A DNA stretch of 64,000 nucleotides from Amycolatopsis bullii (GCF_014654205.1 NZ_BNAW01000014.1:62001-126000); one strand, 5' to 3'; counted from the stretch's first letter, positions 34,892-44,084 are shown. Notes: generated from the letters alone by a model not told the origin. Translations and numbers: made by a program.

Positions 34892-36976
34892 ATGATGGGA
34901 CCCGGCTGGTACCTGCGCCGGCTGTCGCGGATGGGGCCGGCGGAGGTTGTCGGCCGTGCGCGGCATGCCGTCGTGCAGCGGCAGTGGCGGCCCGCGCTGC
35001 CAACCCCGCCCGACTGGCCCGCGCACCCGCGCTTCACCGCCACGTTGCCCGCCGGCGTGCTGGGCAAGGTGTCCGGCGAGGCCGTCGCACGGCTGCTGGC
35101 TACCGCCGACGAGCTGATGGCCGGCCGCGCAGAGTTCTTCGGCGTCGAGCGCACCGATTTCGCGGCGCCCGACTGGTTCCTCGACCCGAAGACCGGGCGT
35201 CGCGCGCCCTCGGACGTGTACGCGTTCGACGTGCCGTACCGGTCGGAGGACACCGTCGGCGACATCAAGCAGATCTGGGAGCCGTCGCGCCACCAGCACC
35301 TCACCGTGCTGGCCGCGGCGTACGCCCTGACCGGCTCTCCGGCCTACGCCACGCGCGCAGCCGAGCACCTGCGTTCGTGGTGGGCTGCCAATCCGCCGTT
35401 GCAGGGGCCGCACTGGGTGAGCGGCATCGAGCTGGGCATCCGGCTCCTGTCGTGGGTCTGGACGCGCCGACTGCTCGACGGCTGGCCGGGTGCGGCGGAG
35501 CTGTTCGAAGAGAACCCGGACTTCCAGCTCCAGCTGTGGCACCATCAGAACTGGCTTGCGACGCTGCGCAGCCACGGCTCGTCGGCGAACAACCACGTGA
35601 TCGCCGAGGACGCCGGGCTGCTTGCGGCGGCGTGCGCGTTCGGCTGGTTCCCGGAGTCGGCGGGCTGGCGAACCGCGGCGATGCGCTCGCTGGACGTCCA
35701 GCTGGGGCGCAACACGTTCGCGTCCGGCCTCAACGCGGAACTGGCGTCCGAGTACCACGGCCTGGTGCTGGAACTCGGCCTGGCGGCGGCGGTCGAGGCC
35801 GACGCCGCGGGCACGCCGGTGCCGGACTCGACGTGGGACGTCCTGCTCCGGATGACGGACGCCCTGGCGTCCATTGTGGACAACCGGATGCGTCCGCCCC
35901 GCCAGGGCGACGCCGACGACGGCTTCGGCCTCATCGTCGACGGCGCCTCGACCGACCGCTGGGCATCGCTGCTGGCCTCGGGGGAGGCGCTGTTCGGCCG
36001 CCTCGACTGGTGGCCCCCGATCCCGGGCGACGACGTGCGGACACCGTTGCTGGCGTCGCTGGTCTCGCGCACCCCGCGAGCGGCGGGTGTCCGCCCCGGA
36101 CGCCGCCCGGCGCACCTGCGGGACGCGGGGATGACGATCCTGCGTTCCGGCCCGGTGTGGGTCCGCTGCGACGGAGGCCCCCACGGCTTCCTGTCGATCG
36201 CGGCGCACGCCCACGCGGACGCGCTGTCGCTGGAGGTCCGCCACGATGGCGTGGATGTGCTCGCTGACCCGGGCACGTTCTGCTACCACGGCGAGCCGCA
36301 GTGGCGGTCGTACTTCCGGTCGACGCTGGGCCACAACACGCTCGAGCTGGCCGGCCGCGACCAGTCGGTGTCGGGTGGCCCGTTCCTGTGGACCCGCCAC
36401 GCGGTGACGAAGGTCCTCGAGGTCCACACGCCGGACGACGGGCCGTCCCGCTGGTCGGCAGCCCACGACGGCTACGCCCCGGCGCTCCACCGCCGCACGG
36501 TCGAGCTGGACGGCGACGAGCTGCGGATCGTCGACGAGGTCCTGGGCGACGGTTCGCCGGGATCGGCACGGCTGGCGTTCCACTTCGGCCCGTCGGTGAC
36601 GGTCATGCTCGACGGCACCACGGCCCGCCTCCGCTGGCCGGCCGCGCTCGATGCGCCGCTCGTCGGTGACCGTGGTTCCAAGGGGGGTAGCGCGCCTGCT
36701 GGTTCGGTTGTCGCCGGGGCCGATGCGGCTGATGGCGGGCGTTCGGCTGGTTCCGCCGCCGATCCGGTCGTCGGGCGGGTTTCCGGTTCTCTCACCGGCG
36801 CTGTCCGGACCGCCGTGATGGAATTGCCGTCCGAACTCGCGTGGACCGTGCACCGGGGGGAGACCGAGCCGCCGCTGGGCTGGTACTCCGCGGGGTTCGG
36901 GCGCAAGGAACCCGCCACCACCCTTGTCGGCTCCGGGTCGCCCGGTCACCTCACCACCCTGCTCCGCTTCAGTTAG
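34892..36976 (+). CDS. Heparinase II/III-family (alginate-lyase-like) protein
   Basis: 694 aa from ATG 34892 (or ATG 34895, adjacent). The N-terminal helical toroid domain (about 60-400) starts WYLRRLSRMGPAEVVGRARH and includes DIKQIWEPSRHQHLTVLAAAY and GSSANNHVIAEDAGLL with the family Asn-His. The C-terminal beta-sandwich has the characteristic HAHADALSLEVRHDG and DPGTFCYHG (Tyr). These are catalytic positions in heparinase/alginate lyase families. No signal peptide is seen. A Gly/Ala/Ser-rich insertion (about residues 590-635) is unlike the family. It probably edits or clears the uronate polymer, or acts during assembly. A 117-aa Gly-rich extension from GTG 34553 is possible but doubtful. 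Confidence 0.8.
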   Translation: MMGPGWYLRRLSRMGPAEVVGRARHAVVQRQWRPALPTPPDWPAHPRFTATLPAGVLGKVSGEAVARLLATADELMAGRAEFFGVERTDFAAPDWFLDPKTGRRAPSDVYAFDVPYRSEDTVGDIKQIWEPSRHQHLTVLAAAYALTGSPAYATRAAEHLRSWWAANPPLQGPHWVSGIELGIRLLSWVWTRRLLDGWPGAAELFEENPDFQLQLWHHQNWLATLRSHGSSANNHVIAEDAGLLAAACAFGWFPESAGWRTAAMRSLDVQLGRNTFASGLNAELASEYHGLVLELGLAAAVEADAAGTPVPDSTWDVLLRMTDALASIVDNRMRPPRQGDADDGFGLIVDGASTDRWASLLASGEALFGRLDWWPPIPGDDVRTPLLASLVSRTPRAAGVRPGRRPAHLRDAGMTILRSGPVWVRCDGGPHGFLSIAAHAHADALSLEVRHDGVDVLADPGTFCYHGEPQWRSYFRSTLGHNTLELAGRDQSVSGGPFLWTRHAVTKVLEVHTPDDGPSRWSAAHDGYAPALHRRTVELDGDELRIVDEVLGDGSPGSARLAFHFGPSVTVMLDGTTARLRWPAALDAPLVGDRGSKGGSAPAGSVVAGADAADGGRSAGSAADPVVGRVSGSLTGAVRTAVMELPSELAWTVHRGETEPPLGWYSAGFGRKEPATTLVGSGSPGHLTTLLRFS

Positions 36977-36985
36977 GACCCGCCC

Positions 36986-38512
36986 GTGACAGCCCGCCGC
37001 TACCGACTTCGCCGCGCAGCTCCGCTGCTCGGCCTCCTGCTCACGGTCGCGGCGTGCTCGGGCGGTCCGGACACCGACGGCGGCCCGGCCCAGGCGACCG
37101 CGGCCCCCAGCGGGTCGGTCGCCGCCGTGTGCGACAAGCAGCCGGCCGGACCCGCGGCCGCGCCGGCGGGGGCCGTGGTCGTCGATCCCGCCGTGCCGGG
37201 GGACCTGGCGGCCAAGACGCGCTCGGCCGGGCCGGGCACCACCTTCTGGCTCAAGCCCGGCAAGCACATCCTCGGCGACGACAAGTACGACCAGGTGTCC
37301 CCGAAGGACGGGAACGTCTACGTCGGCGCCCCGGGCGCGGTCCTCGACGGCCGGAAGATCAACCAGTACGCCTTCACCGGGCACGCGGCCAACGTCAAGA
37401 TCAACTACCTGACCGTGCAGGGCTTCGCCGCTCCGCACGACGAAGGCGTGGTCAACCACGACTCGGGCGACGGCTGGGTGATCGAACACTCGACCATCCA
37501 GGACAACGACGGCGCCGGGCTGATGGCGGGCGCGCGCCAGCAGGTGCGCGGCAACTGCCTGCGCCGCAACGGCCAGTACGGCATGAACGCCTACTCCGGC
37601 AGCACCCCGATCACCGCGCTCGTCGTCGAGGGCAACGAGATCGCCGGCAACAACACCGGCGACTGGGAAGCCAAGATCGAAGGCTGCGGCTGCAGCGGCG
37701 GCATCAAGTTCTGGGACGTCAACGGCGCCGACGTGCGCGGCAACTGGGTGCACGACAACCACGGCACCGGGCTGTGGGCCGACACGAACAACAACGACTT
37801 CCTCGTCGAGGGCAACCTCATCGAGAACAACGACAGCGCCGCGCTGATCTACGAGATCAGCTACAACGCGATCATCCGCGACAACACGATCCGCAAGAAC
37901 AACTGGGTCGACGGCCGCCGCTACGCCGACAAGAGCGACAACTTCCCGACCTCGGCGATCTACATCTCCGAGTCCGGCGGCGAGCCGCGGGTCAAGGCGC
38001 GCACCGCGAAGATCGAGATCTCGCGCAACTACCTGGAGAACAACTGGTCCGGGATCACGCTGTGGGAGAACGCCGACCGGTTCTGCAACAGCCCGGCCAA
38101 CACCTCCTCGGGCGACTGCACCCGGCTGGTGCCGTCCGTCAAGGAGTGCGCGGCCCCGGCGATCACCGGCGGCGCGCTCCGGTCCGACTGCCGCTGGAAG
38201 ACCCAGCACGTCGACATCCACGACAACAAGTTCGTCCTCGACCCGGCGGTTGTGGGCTGCCAGGCCTCCTGCGGCCGGATGGGCCTGCTGTCGAACTTCG
38301 GCACCTACCCGGACTGGTCGCCGTACCGCGGCGACGACGTCCAGGAATCGATCACGTTCAAGCAGGACAACCGCTGGCACGACAACAGTTACGCCGGCCC
38401 CTGGACGTTCATCGCCCACTCGGCCGACCGCGTCCTCGAGATCGGCGAGTGGGAAGGCGCGCCGTACTCGCAGGACAGCGGGAGCACCTTCACCGCGCAG
38501 GGCGGGGGCTGA
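36986..38512 (+). CDS. Right-handed beta-helix lipoprotein (copy A)
   Basis: 508 aa from GTG. Lipoprotein signal with lipobox LTVAAC at about residues 19-24, so it is anchored outside the membrane. The rest is a parallel beta-helix of short repeated coils with N-rich turns (GNEIAGNNTGDW, GNWVHDNHGTG, NNNDFLVEGNLIENN). Cys pairs (CGCSGG, DRFCNSPANTS) probably form disulphides. It belongs to the pectate-lyase-like superfamily; AlgG-type C5-epimerases share this fold. It is one base upstream of the ligase gene. A paralogue lies at 42603-44084. Enzyme or scaffold: undecided. Confidence 0.75.
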   Translation: MTARRYRLRRAAPLLGLLLTVAACSGGPDTDGGPAQATAAPSGSVAAVCDKQPAGPAAAPAGAVVVDPAVPGDLAAKTRSAGPGTTFWLKPGKHILGDDKYDQVSPKDGNVYVGAPGAVLDGRKINQYAFTGHAANVKINYLTVQGFAAPHDEGVVNHDSGDGWVIEHSTIQDNDGAGLMAGARQQVRGNCLRRNGQYGMNAYSGSTPITALVVEGNEIAGNNTGDWEAKIEGCGCSGGIKFWDVNGADVRGNWVHDNHGTGLWADTNNNDFLVEGNLIENNDSAALIYEISYNAIIRDNTIRKNNWVDGRRYADKSDNFPTSAIYISESGGEPRVKARTAKIEISRNYLENNWSGITLWENADRFCNSPANTSSGDCTRLVPSVKECAAPAITGGALRSDCRWKTQHVDIHDNKFVLDPAVVGCQASCGRMGLLSNFGTYPDWSPYRGDDVQESITFKQDNRWHDNSYAGPWTFIAHSADRVLEIGEWEGAPYSQDSGSTFTAQGGG

Positions 38513-38513
38513 C

Positions 38514-39782
38514 ATGGCGGGGCATCCCGAGCCGGCCGGCCTCCGTGGCGACGCCGCACCCGAACCCGCCTCCTCGACGCCGAAGTGGGCGGGCGTGGCG
38601 TGGGCTCTGCTGATCCTCAACACGCTCGGCTCGACCGGCGCGAAAACGGTCCTCCCGCTGCCGCGGTCGGTCAGCCAGCTGGTGACCATGGGCTCGCTGA
38701 TGACGGCGTTCGTGATCGCGCTGGCGCTGAACAAGCACCTGCGGATCCGCCCGAGCGCGTACCTGCTGCTGCTGACGGCGTTGCTGGGGACGAGCATCCT
38801 CTCCAGCGCCGACCTGCAGGAGGGCGCCGGCGCGCTGTTCCGGTGCTTCCGGCTCACGGTGTTCGTCTCCACGCTCTGGCTGCTGACCCGCTGGTGGGAC
38901 GGCGGGTTCAGCTTCGTCCGGTACCACATCCGCACGTACGCGGTCGTGCTCGCGTCGGTGGCGGTCGGCCTGGTCATCTCGCCCGGCAACGCGATGCCGG
39001 AGGAGTACGGCGGCCGGCTCTCGGGCGCGATCTGGCCGCTGACCCCACCGCAGATCGGCCAGTACGCGGCCGTCATCTCCGGGCTCACCCTCCTTCTCTG
39101 GTTCGGGCGCCGCACGACCTGGCGCAGCGCGCTGGCGATCGTGGTGCCGGTGCTGGGACTGCTGCTGCTCACCCACACCCGCACGGCGACGCTCGGTCTC
39201 GTCGCCGGTCTCGTGGTGGCCTTCCTGTCGATGGTGCTGACCAGTGCCCGCGCCCGGAAGGTGTTCGCGTGGACGGTCGGCATCGGCGGGGTCGCCGGGG
39301 TGGTGCTCGCGGGCGCGCTGCAGACGTGGTTCCTCCGCGGCCAGAGCGCGGACAATTTCTCCAGCCTGACCGGCCGCGCGAAGGTGTGGGACGCCCTGCT
39401 GGAGGCCCCGCGATCGACGGCGGAGTACATCTTCGGGGTCGGGCTGACGGACAAGTCCTACGACGGCCTCCCGATCGACAACAGCTGGCTCGCGATCTAC
39501 CACGAGCAGGGTTTCGTCGGGATCGCGCTGGTGGCGGGATTCCTCCTCACGTTGGTCGTGGTGGCCGTGCTGCGGCCACCGTCGCTGGCTCGCGCGTGCG
39601 CGATCTTCCTGATCACCTATTGCATTTCGGCCTCCTACACCGAAGCGGGGCTCGGCGACGCGTCGCCGTACCTGCTCCACCTGGCGGTCGCCGCGTCGCT
39701 GCTGGTCCGCGGGGTGCCGCAGTCCGACGAACAGGCATTCATCCCGGCGAAGGGGGCAGACGTGCGAGGTGCAGGCGCGTGA
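38514..39782 (+). CDS. O-antigen ligase/Wzy-like membrane protein
   Basis: 422 aa, about ten transmembrane helices. It has the large periplasmic loop typical of the family after about residue 250, with SLTGRAKVWDALLEAPR and a following GVGLTDKSYDGLPIDNSWLAIYHEQG stretch (in two halves). This H/N-rich loop after R-x3-W is the hallmark of O-antigen ligase/polymerase proteins. It starts one base after the beta-helix stop and overlaps the GT4 gene (GTGA). In this cluster it is the best candidate polymerase; a ligase function is the alternative. Confidence 0.82.
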   Translation: MAGHPEPAGLRGDAAPEPASSTPKWAGVAWALLILNTLGSTGAKTVLPLPRSVSQLVTMGSLMTAFVIALALNKHLRIRPSAYLLLLTALLGTSILSSADLQEGAGALFRCFRLTVFVSTLWLLTRWWDGGFSFVRYHIRTYAVVLASVAVGLVISPGNAMPEEYGGRLSGAIWPLTPPQIGQYAAVISGLTLLLWFGRRTTWRSALAIVVPVLGLLLLTHTRTATLGLVAGLVVAFLSMVLTSARARKVFAWTVGIGGVAGVVLAGALQTWFLRGQSADNFSSLTGRAKVWDALLEAPRSTAEYIFGVGLTDKSYDGLPIDNSWLAIYHEQGFVGIALVAGFLLTLVVVAVLRPPSLARACAIFLITYCISASYTEAGLGDASPYLLHLAVAASLLVRGVPQSDEQAFIPAKGADVRGAGA

Positions 39783-40948
39783 AGGTGCTCGTGGTGCACA
39801 ACCGCTACCGGTCCGAGCAGCCGAGCGGCGAGAACAACGTCGTCGACGCCGAGGTGACCCTGCTCGCCGAGGGCGGCCACCAGGTGTCGTTGTTCGAACG
39901 CCGCAGCGACGACATCGCGGCGATGCCGCTGCCCCGCAAGGCCGCGGTGCCGCTGATGGTGCCGTGGAACCCGGCGGTGCGGAAGGAGCTCGCCGCCCGG
40001 CTGCGAGCCTCGCGCCCGGACGTCGTGCACATCCACAACACGTTCCCGCTGCTCTCGCCGTCGGTGGTCGCCGCGTGCGCGGACGCGGGGGTGCCCGCGG
40101 TCGCGACGCTGCACAACTACACGATGGTCTGCCCACCCGGCACGCTCCACCGCGACGGCCGCATCTGCACCGAGTGCGTCGGCGGCTCACCGCTGCCGGC
40201 GGTGAAGCACGGCTGCTACCGCGGTTCGAGCGCGGCCACGCTCCCGATGGCGGCGAGCATGGTCGCGAACCGGCGCCGGTGGTGGACGGGCGTGTCCCGG
40301 TTCTTCTGCATTTCGGCGGCCCAACGTGACCTCCTGGTGTCGGCCGGGATGCCCGGCGAGCGGATGGTGGTGAAGCACAATTTCGTCACCGACCCCGGCG
40401 TCCGCCGCACCGGCGCCGGCCGGCACGTGCTGTTCCTCGGCCGCGTCACCGAGGAAAAGGGCGTGGGCCTGCTGATGCGGGCCTGGGAGCGTCTCGACGG
40501 CGCCCTCGGGGTGCCGCTGGTCATCGCGGGCACCGGCCCGATGCAGGACGAGGTGGCGGCCTGGGCAGCCGACCGGCCCGACGTCTCGTACGTCGGCCTG
40601 CAGAACAAGGCGGAATGCCGCGCGCTGACCGCCGACGCGGTCGCGGTGGTCGCGCCGTCGACGTGGCTCGAGGCCTTCGGCCTGGTGGTGGTCGAGGCGA
40701 TGGCCGCCGGTGTGCCGACGGTCGCGGCGGCGCACGGCGCGTTCCCCGAGCTGGTCGACGACGGTGTCACGGGTCTCCTGCACGCACCGAACGACGCAGC
40801 CTCGCTCGCCGATCGCCTGCGCGCGGTCATCGGCGACCGCAACGGCGACATGGGCGACGCGGCCCGCGTCCGGTACGAGAAGGACTTCACCCCCGCGGTC
40901 GGCCTGGACCGCCTGATCGCCGGGTACGAGGCGGCGATCGAGGCGTGA
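39779..40948 (+). CDS. GT4-family glycosyltransferase
   Basis: 389 aa from GTG in GTGA overlap. GT-B fold with HNRYRSEQPSGENNVVDAE at the N-terminus, a Cys-containing insertion (CPPGTLHRDGRICTECVGG) and a C-terminal domain VLFLGRVTEEKGVGLLMRAW with the donor-site motif EAFGLVVVEAMAAGVPTV (E-x7-E). It overlaps the ligase and the phosphatase genes, so it is part of the same transcript. Donor unknown. Confidence 0.88.
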   Translation: MKVLVVHNRYRSEQPSGENNVVDAEVTLLAEGGHQVSLFERRSDDIAAMPLPRKAAVPLMVPWNPAVRKELAARLRASRPDVVHIHNTFPLLSPSVVAACADAGVPAVATLHNYTMVCPPGTLHRDGRICTECVGGSPLPAVKHGCYRGSSAATLPMAASMVANRRRWWTGVSRFFCISAAQRDLLVSAGMPGERMVVKHNFVTDPGVRRTGAGRHVLFLGRVTEEKGVGLLMRAWERLDGALGVPLVIAGTGPMQDEVAAWAADRPDVSYVGLQNKAECRALTADAVAVVAPSTWLEAFGLVVVEAMAAGVPTVAAAHGAFPELVDDGVTGLLHAPNDAASLADRLRAVIGDRNGDMGDAARVRYEKDFTPAVGLDRLIAGYEAAIEA

Positions 40949-41592
40949 GGCAGCTGGTCCGGACGGCGCCCGCGGCCCTGCCGGCCGTGCTGCGCGCCCC
41001 GCTGGCGATGTCCGCCGCCCTGGCGACGGCGGTGCTCGTCGCGCTGGGCATCCTGCACTTCCGCGACTCGGGCCTGACCGGCATCGACGCGGCCCTCCTT
41101 CCTTCGATCGACGGGGTCCGGCCACCGTGGCGGCACGTCGCCCTGGTCTTCGACTTCGGTGGCGAGCCGGTGGGGTCGGTGATCCTGATCGCGCTCCTTT
41201 CGGGGGTGTGCTGGCTGCTCCGCCAGGTCCGGACGGCCGTGCTGACGGTGGCCGGTGTCGTGGTGACGGTGGCGGTGACGACCGTGCTGAAGCCGGTGGT
41301 CGGCCGCACCATCCACGGCGAGTTCCTGTCGTACCCGAGTGGGCACACGGCCATGGCGACGGCCCTCGCGCTGGTCATCGGGCTGTTGCTCACCGAGCGG
41401 ATGGGGCTGGGGCGCGCGGCCGGGGTCGCGCTCTCGTTGGGGTTGGCGTTGGTGGCCGGGGTGGCGATGGGGTGGGCTGAGGTGGCGTTGGGGGCGCACT
41501 ACCCGACGGACGCTCTCGGCGGGTTCTGCGCTGCGCTGGCCGCGGTTCCGGGGACTGCTTGGGTGCTGGATCGGGTGGCTGACCGGCTCTGA
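40945..41592 (+). CDS. PAP2-family membrane phosphatase
   Basis: 215 aa from GTG overlapping the GT4 stop. The three phosphatase motifs are present: KPVVGRTIHG (a variant of KxxxxxxRP), SYPSGHTAMAT, and GAHYPTDALGG with the last His and Asp. Five to six membrane helices. Such enzymes dephosphorylate undecaprenyl diphosphate, which fits recycling of the lipid carrier after polymer transfer. It ends the left polysaccharide arm. Its last 60 codons shift to TTGGGG-rich, lower-complexity usage. Confidence 0.85.
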   Translation: MRQLVRTAPAALPAVLRAPLAMSAALATAVLVALGILHFRDSGLTGIDAALLPSIDGVRPPWRHVALVFDFGGEPVGSVILIALLSGVCWLLRQVRTAVLTVAGVVVTVAVTTVLKPVVGRTIHGEFLSYPSGHTAMATALALVIGLLLTERMGLGRAAGVALSLGLALVAGVAMGWAEVALGAHYPTDALGGFCAALAAVPGTAWVLDRVADRL

Positions 41593-41779
41593 GGACGCTC
41601 GCTGGGGGATGTCCTGAGTGGGTGACCGGACCGGGTGGAGGCTGCTCGCCGGGGCGGCCGGTCGGCCTGGGGAGTGATCGCTCGCTGCCGGACTTGGCCG
41701 GGGATCAGTTCCCGGGTGGTGTGTCGGTTTCGGCGGGGCCCGTTCGTCGGTGGGGGACCTACCTGTGAAGGAGATCCCC

Positions 41780-42394
41780 GTGATCCAAGATCTGATCGCC
41801 GCCGAGCGGCGGGAACTGGCCGCGCTGCTCGGCGAACTGCCGTCGGCCGCGTGGGGCGCGCCCACCCTGTGCGCCGGCTGGGGCGTGGCCGAGGTCGTGG
41901 CCCACATGACCATGCCCTTCCGGCTCTCCACCGGGCGGTTCGTGTGGGAACTCGCCAAGTCCGGCGGGCGCTTCAACGCCATGGCCGACCGCGTCGCCCG
42001 CCGCGAGGCCGCCGAGCTCTCCCGCGAAGCGCTGATCGCCTCGCTGCGGGACAACGCCGACCACCAGTGGCGGCCGCCGGGCGGGGGCGCCGAGGGCGCT
42101 CTGAGCCACGATGTCATCCACGGCCTGGACATCACGACGGCCCTCCAGCTGGACCGCCGGGTGCCGCTCGAACGCCTGGAAGCCATCTTCGCCGCGATGA
42201 AACCGAAGCAGGTCAAGTACTTCGGCACCGATCTCGCCGGTGTTGCCCTGCAGGCCGATGATCTCGACTGGTCGTACGGGACCGGTACGCCGCTCATCGG
42301 GGCGGCCCAGGATCTTCTCCTTGTCCTCTGCAATCGGCGGTTGCCCGCCGGGCGTCTTCGGGGTGAGCCGAGCACACGGTTCACCATGGTCTGA
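41780..42394 (+). CDS. DinB/maleylpyruvate-isomerase-type (mycothiol-dependent) protein
   Basis: 204 aa from GTG 41780, chosen because GGAG lies eight bases upstream; GTG 41750 would add ten residues. The family helix bundle is seen in the opening (ELAALLGELPSAAW, then PTLCAGWGVAEVVAHMTMPF, whose His is a metal ligand) and in LSHDVIHGLDITTAL with further His. Members use mycothiol or another thiol in isomerisation or S-transfer. It lies 187 bases after the PAP2 gene and seems unrelated to the polysaccharide cluster. Confidence 0.75.
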   Translation: MIQDLIAAERRELAALLGELPSAAWGAPTLCAGWGVAEVVAHMTMPFRLSTGRFVWELAKSGGRFNAMADRVARREAAELSREALIASLRDNADHQWRPPGGGAEGALSHDVIHGLDITTALQLDRRVPLERLEAIFAAMKPKQVKYFGTDLAGVALQADDLDWSYGTGTPLIGAAQDLLLVLCNRRLPAGRLRGEPSTRFTMV

Positions 42395-42602
42395 GCAATG
42401 CGTCCACAGTGGAGGGACGAGGTCGTCGGAGCGGTCATGTCTTCGACGGTACCGAACACCCGTGCGAACGACAGTCGCTGAACCGGGTGAACGGACTGCC
42501 GAAATTCTCCGTTCGCGACTTTTTCCTTGTGGTGCAAAGGAAATCGGCGCAGCCGGCGGAAACGGCGGTGGAAATTGTCGGAGGCCGTCGGCAAGCTCGT
42601 GA

Positions 42603-44084
42603 TCAGCAGCCGGCGGGTCCGCCGGTGAACGAAGAGCACTGATCCTGCGAGTAGGGCTTTGCCTGCCAGCCCGCAGCGTCGACCGTCTTGGAGGTGTCAT
42701 GCGCCACGAAAGTCCACGGCCCGGAGTACGAGTTGTCGTGCCACCGGTTGGCCTGGCGGAAGGTGATGGCCTCTTCGATCACCGTTCCCTTGTAGGGCGA
42801 CCAGTCCGGGAACGTCCCGAAGTTCGACAGCACGGCCATCCGCCCGCACAGGCTCGTGCAGCCGACGCGGCCCGCGTCGAAGCGGAAGGTGTTCCCGTGG
42901 ATCTCCACCCGCTGCGTCTTCCAGCGGCAGTCGTCGTAGGCCGGGGCCTTCTCGATCGTGCCCGTCGTGCACGAAGACTTTGCCGCCACTTTGGTGCAAT
43001 AGCCCGTCGAGGTGTTCGCCGGGCTGTTGCAGAAGCGGTCGGCGTTCTCCCACAGCGTGATCCCGGCCCAGTTGTCCTCGAACGTGTTGCCGCTGATGTC
43101 GACGGCCGACGTCCGGGCCCGCACGCGCGGATCGCCGCCCGACTCCGACAGGTACACCGTCGCCGCCGGGAAGTTGTCCCCGCGCGCCGCGAACACCCGG
43201 CCCTGGACCAGGGTGTTGCGGCGGAACGTGTTGCCGCGCAGCACCAGGTTGTAGCTGGTCTCGTAGAACAGCGCCTCGGCGTCGTTGGCCTCGAACAGGT
43301 TGTCCTCGACCAGGAAGTCGTTGTTGTTCGTGTCGGCCCAGAGCCCGGCGCCGTGGTTGCCGTGGACCCAGTTGCCGCGGATGTCGGCCCCGTTCACCGC
43401 CCAGAACTTGGCGCCGCCGCTGCACCCGCAGCCCGGCACCTTGGCCTCCCAGTCGCCGGTGTTGTTGCCGGTGATCTCGTTCCCCTCCAGCACGAGCCCG
43501 GTGATGCCGTCGCCCGCCTGGTAGGCGTTGAGCCCGTACTGGCCGTTGTCGCGCAGGCAGCTGTGCCGCACGACCTGGCCGGCGCCGGCCATCAGCCCGG
43601 CGCCCGCGTTGTCCTCGATGGTGGTGTTCTCGATGAGCCAGCCGTCGCCGGAGTCGTGGTTGACCACGCCCTGGTCCTGCAGCGCGGCGAACCCGCGGAC
43701 GGTGAGGCCGCGGATCTCGACGTTGCGGGCCCGCTGGGTGAAGGCCGCGCGGTTGATCCCGCGGCCGTCGACGACCGCGCCCGGCGCGCCGAGGTACACG
43801 TCGCCGTCCTTGGGGACGACCTGGCCGAACTCGTCCTTGCCGAGCGTGTGGGTGCCGGGCCGGAGCCAGAACGTCGTGCCGGGCGGGTGCGCCGCCGTCT
43901 TGGCCGCCAGGTCACCGTCGACGGCCGGGTCGACGGTGACGGCTCCGGACGGTGGTTGCTCGTACGCGGCCGGTTGGTGGCCGCACACCGGTCCGGGCCC
44001 GTCGGCGGCGCCCGCGACAGCCGGGCACGCCACGGCGATCAGGAGCGAGCAAGCAGCGACGAGTACCGCACGAGATCTGCCCAT
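42603..44084 (-). CDS. Right-handed beta-helix secreted protein (copy B)
   Basis: 493 aa, paralogue of 36986-38512. It shares long blocks with copy A, among them GVVNHDSGDGW, NNTGDWEAK, CGCSGG, WADTNNNDFLVE and ITLWENADRFCNSPANTS. Unlike copy A it has a Sec signal (MGRSRAVLVAACSLLIAVACPAVAGA) ending in an AGA-type cleavage site; a Cys is present but it is not an obvious lipobox. So A is membrane-anchored and B probably soluble outside. It follows the right-arm operon by 93 bases on the same strand. Confidence 0.78.
   Translation of the reverse strand: MGRSRAVLVAACSLLIAVACPAVAGAADGPGPVCGHQPAAYEQPPSGAVTVDPAVDGDLAAKTAAHPPGTTFWLRPGTHTLGKDEFGQVVPKDGDVYLGAPGAVVDGRGINRAAFTQRARNVEIRGLTVRGFAALQDQGVVNHDSGDGWLIENTTIEDNAGAGLMAGAGQVVRHSCLRDNGQYGLNAYQAGDGITGLVLEGNEITGNNTGDWEAKVPGCGCSGGAKFWAVNGADIRGNWVHGNHGAGLWADTNNNDFLVEDNLFEANDAEALFYETSYNLVLRGNTFRRNTLVQGRVFAARGDNFPAATVYLSESGGDPRVRARTSAVDISGNTFEDNWAGITLWENADRFCNSPANTSTGYCTKVAAKSSCTTGTIEKAPAYDDCRWKTQRVEIHGNTFRFDAGRVGCTSLCGRMAVLSNFGTFPDWSPYKGTVIEEAITFRQANRWHDNSYSGPWTFVAHDTSKTVDAAGWQAKPYSQDQCSSFTGGPAGC

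Noticed and set aside
34563..34895. Separate 110-codon gene from ATG 34563
   Set aside because: It is a repeat-derived Ala/Val/Arg sequence with no family. I list the repeat region and leave translation open rather than call a gene.
34406..39454. Very long open frame (about 1680 codons) on the minus strand opposite the heparinase, beta-helix and ligase genes
   Set aside because: Its composition is Arg/Pro/Ala low-complexity, it has no recognisable domain, and it is antisense to well supported genes; a usual by-product of high GC.
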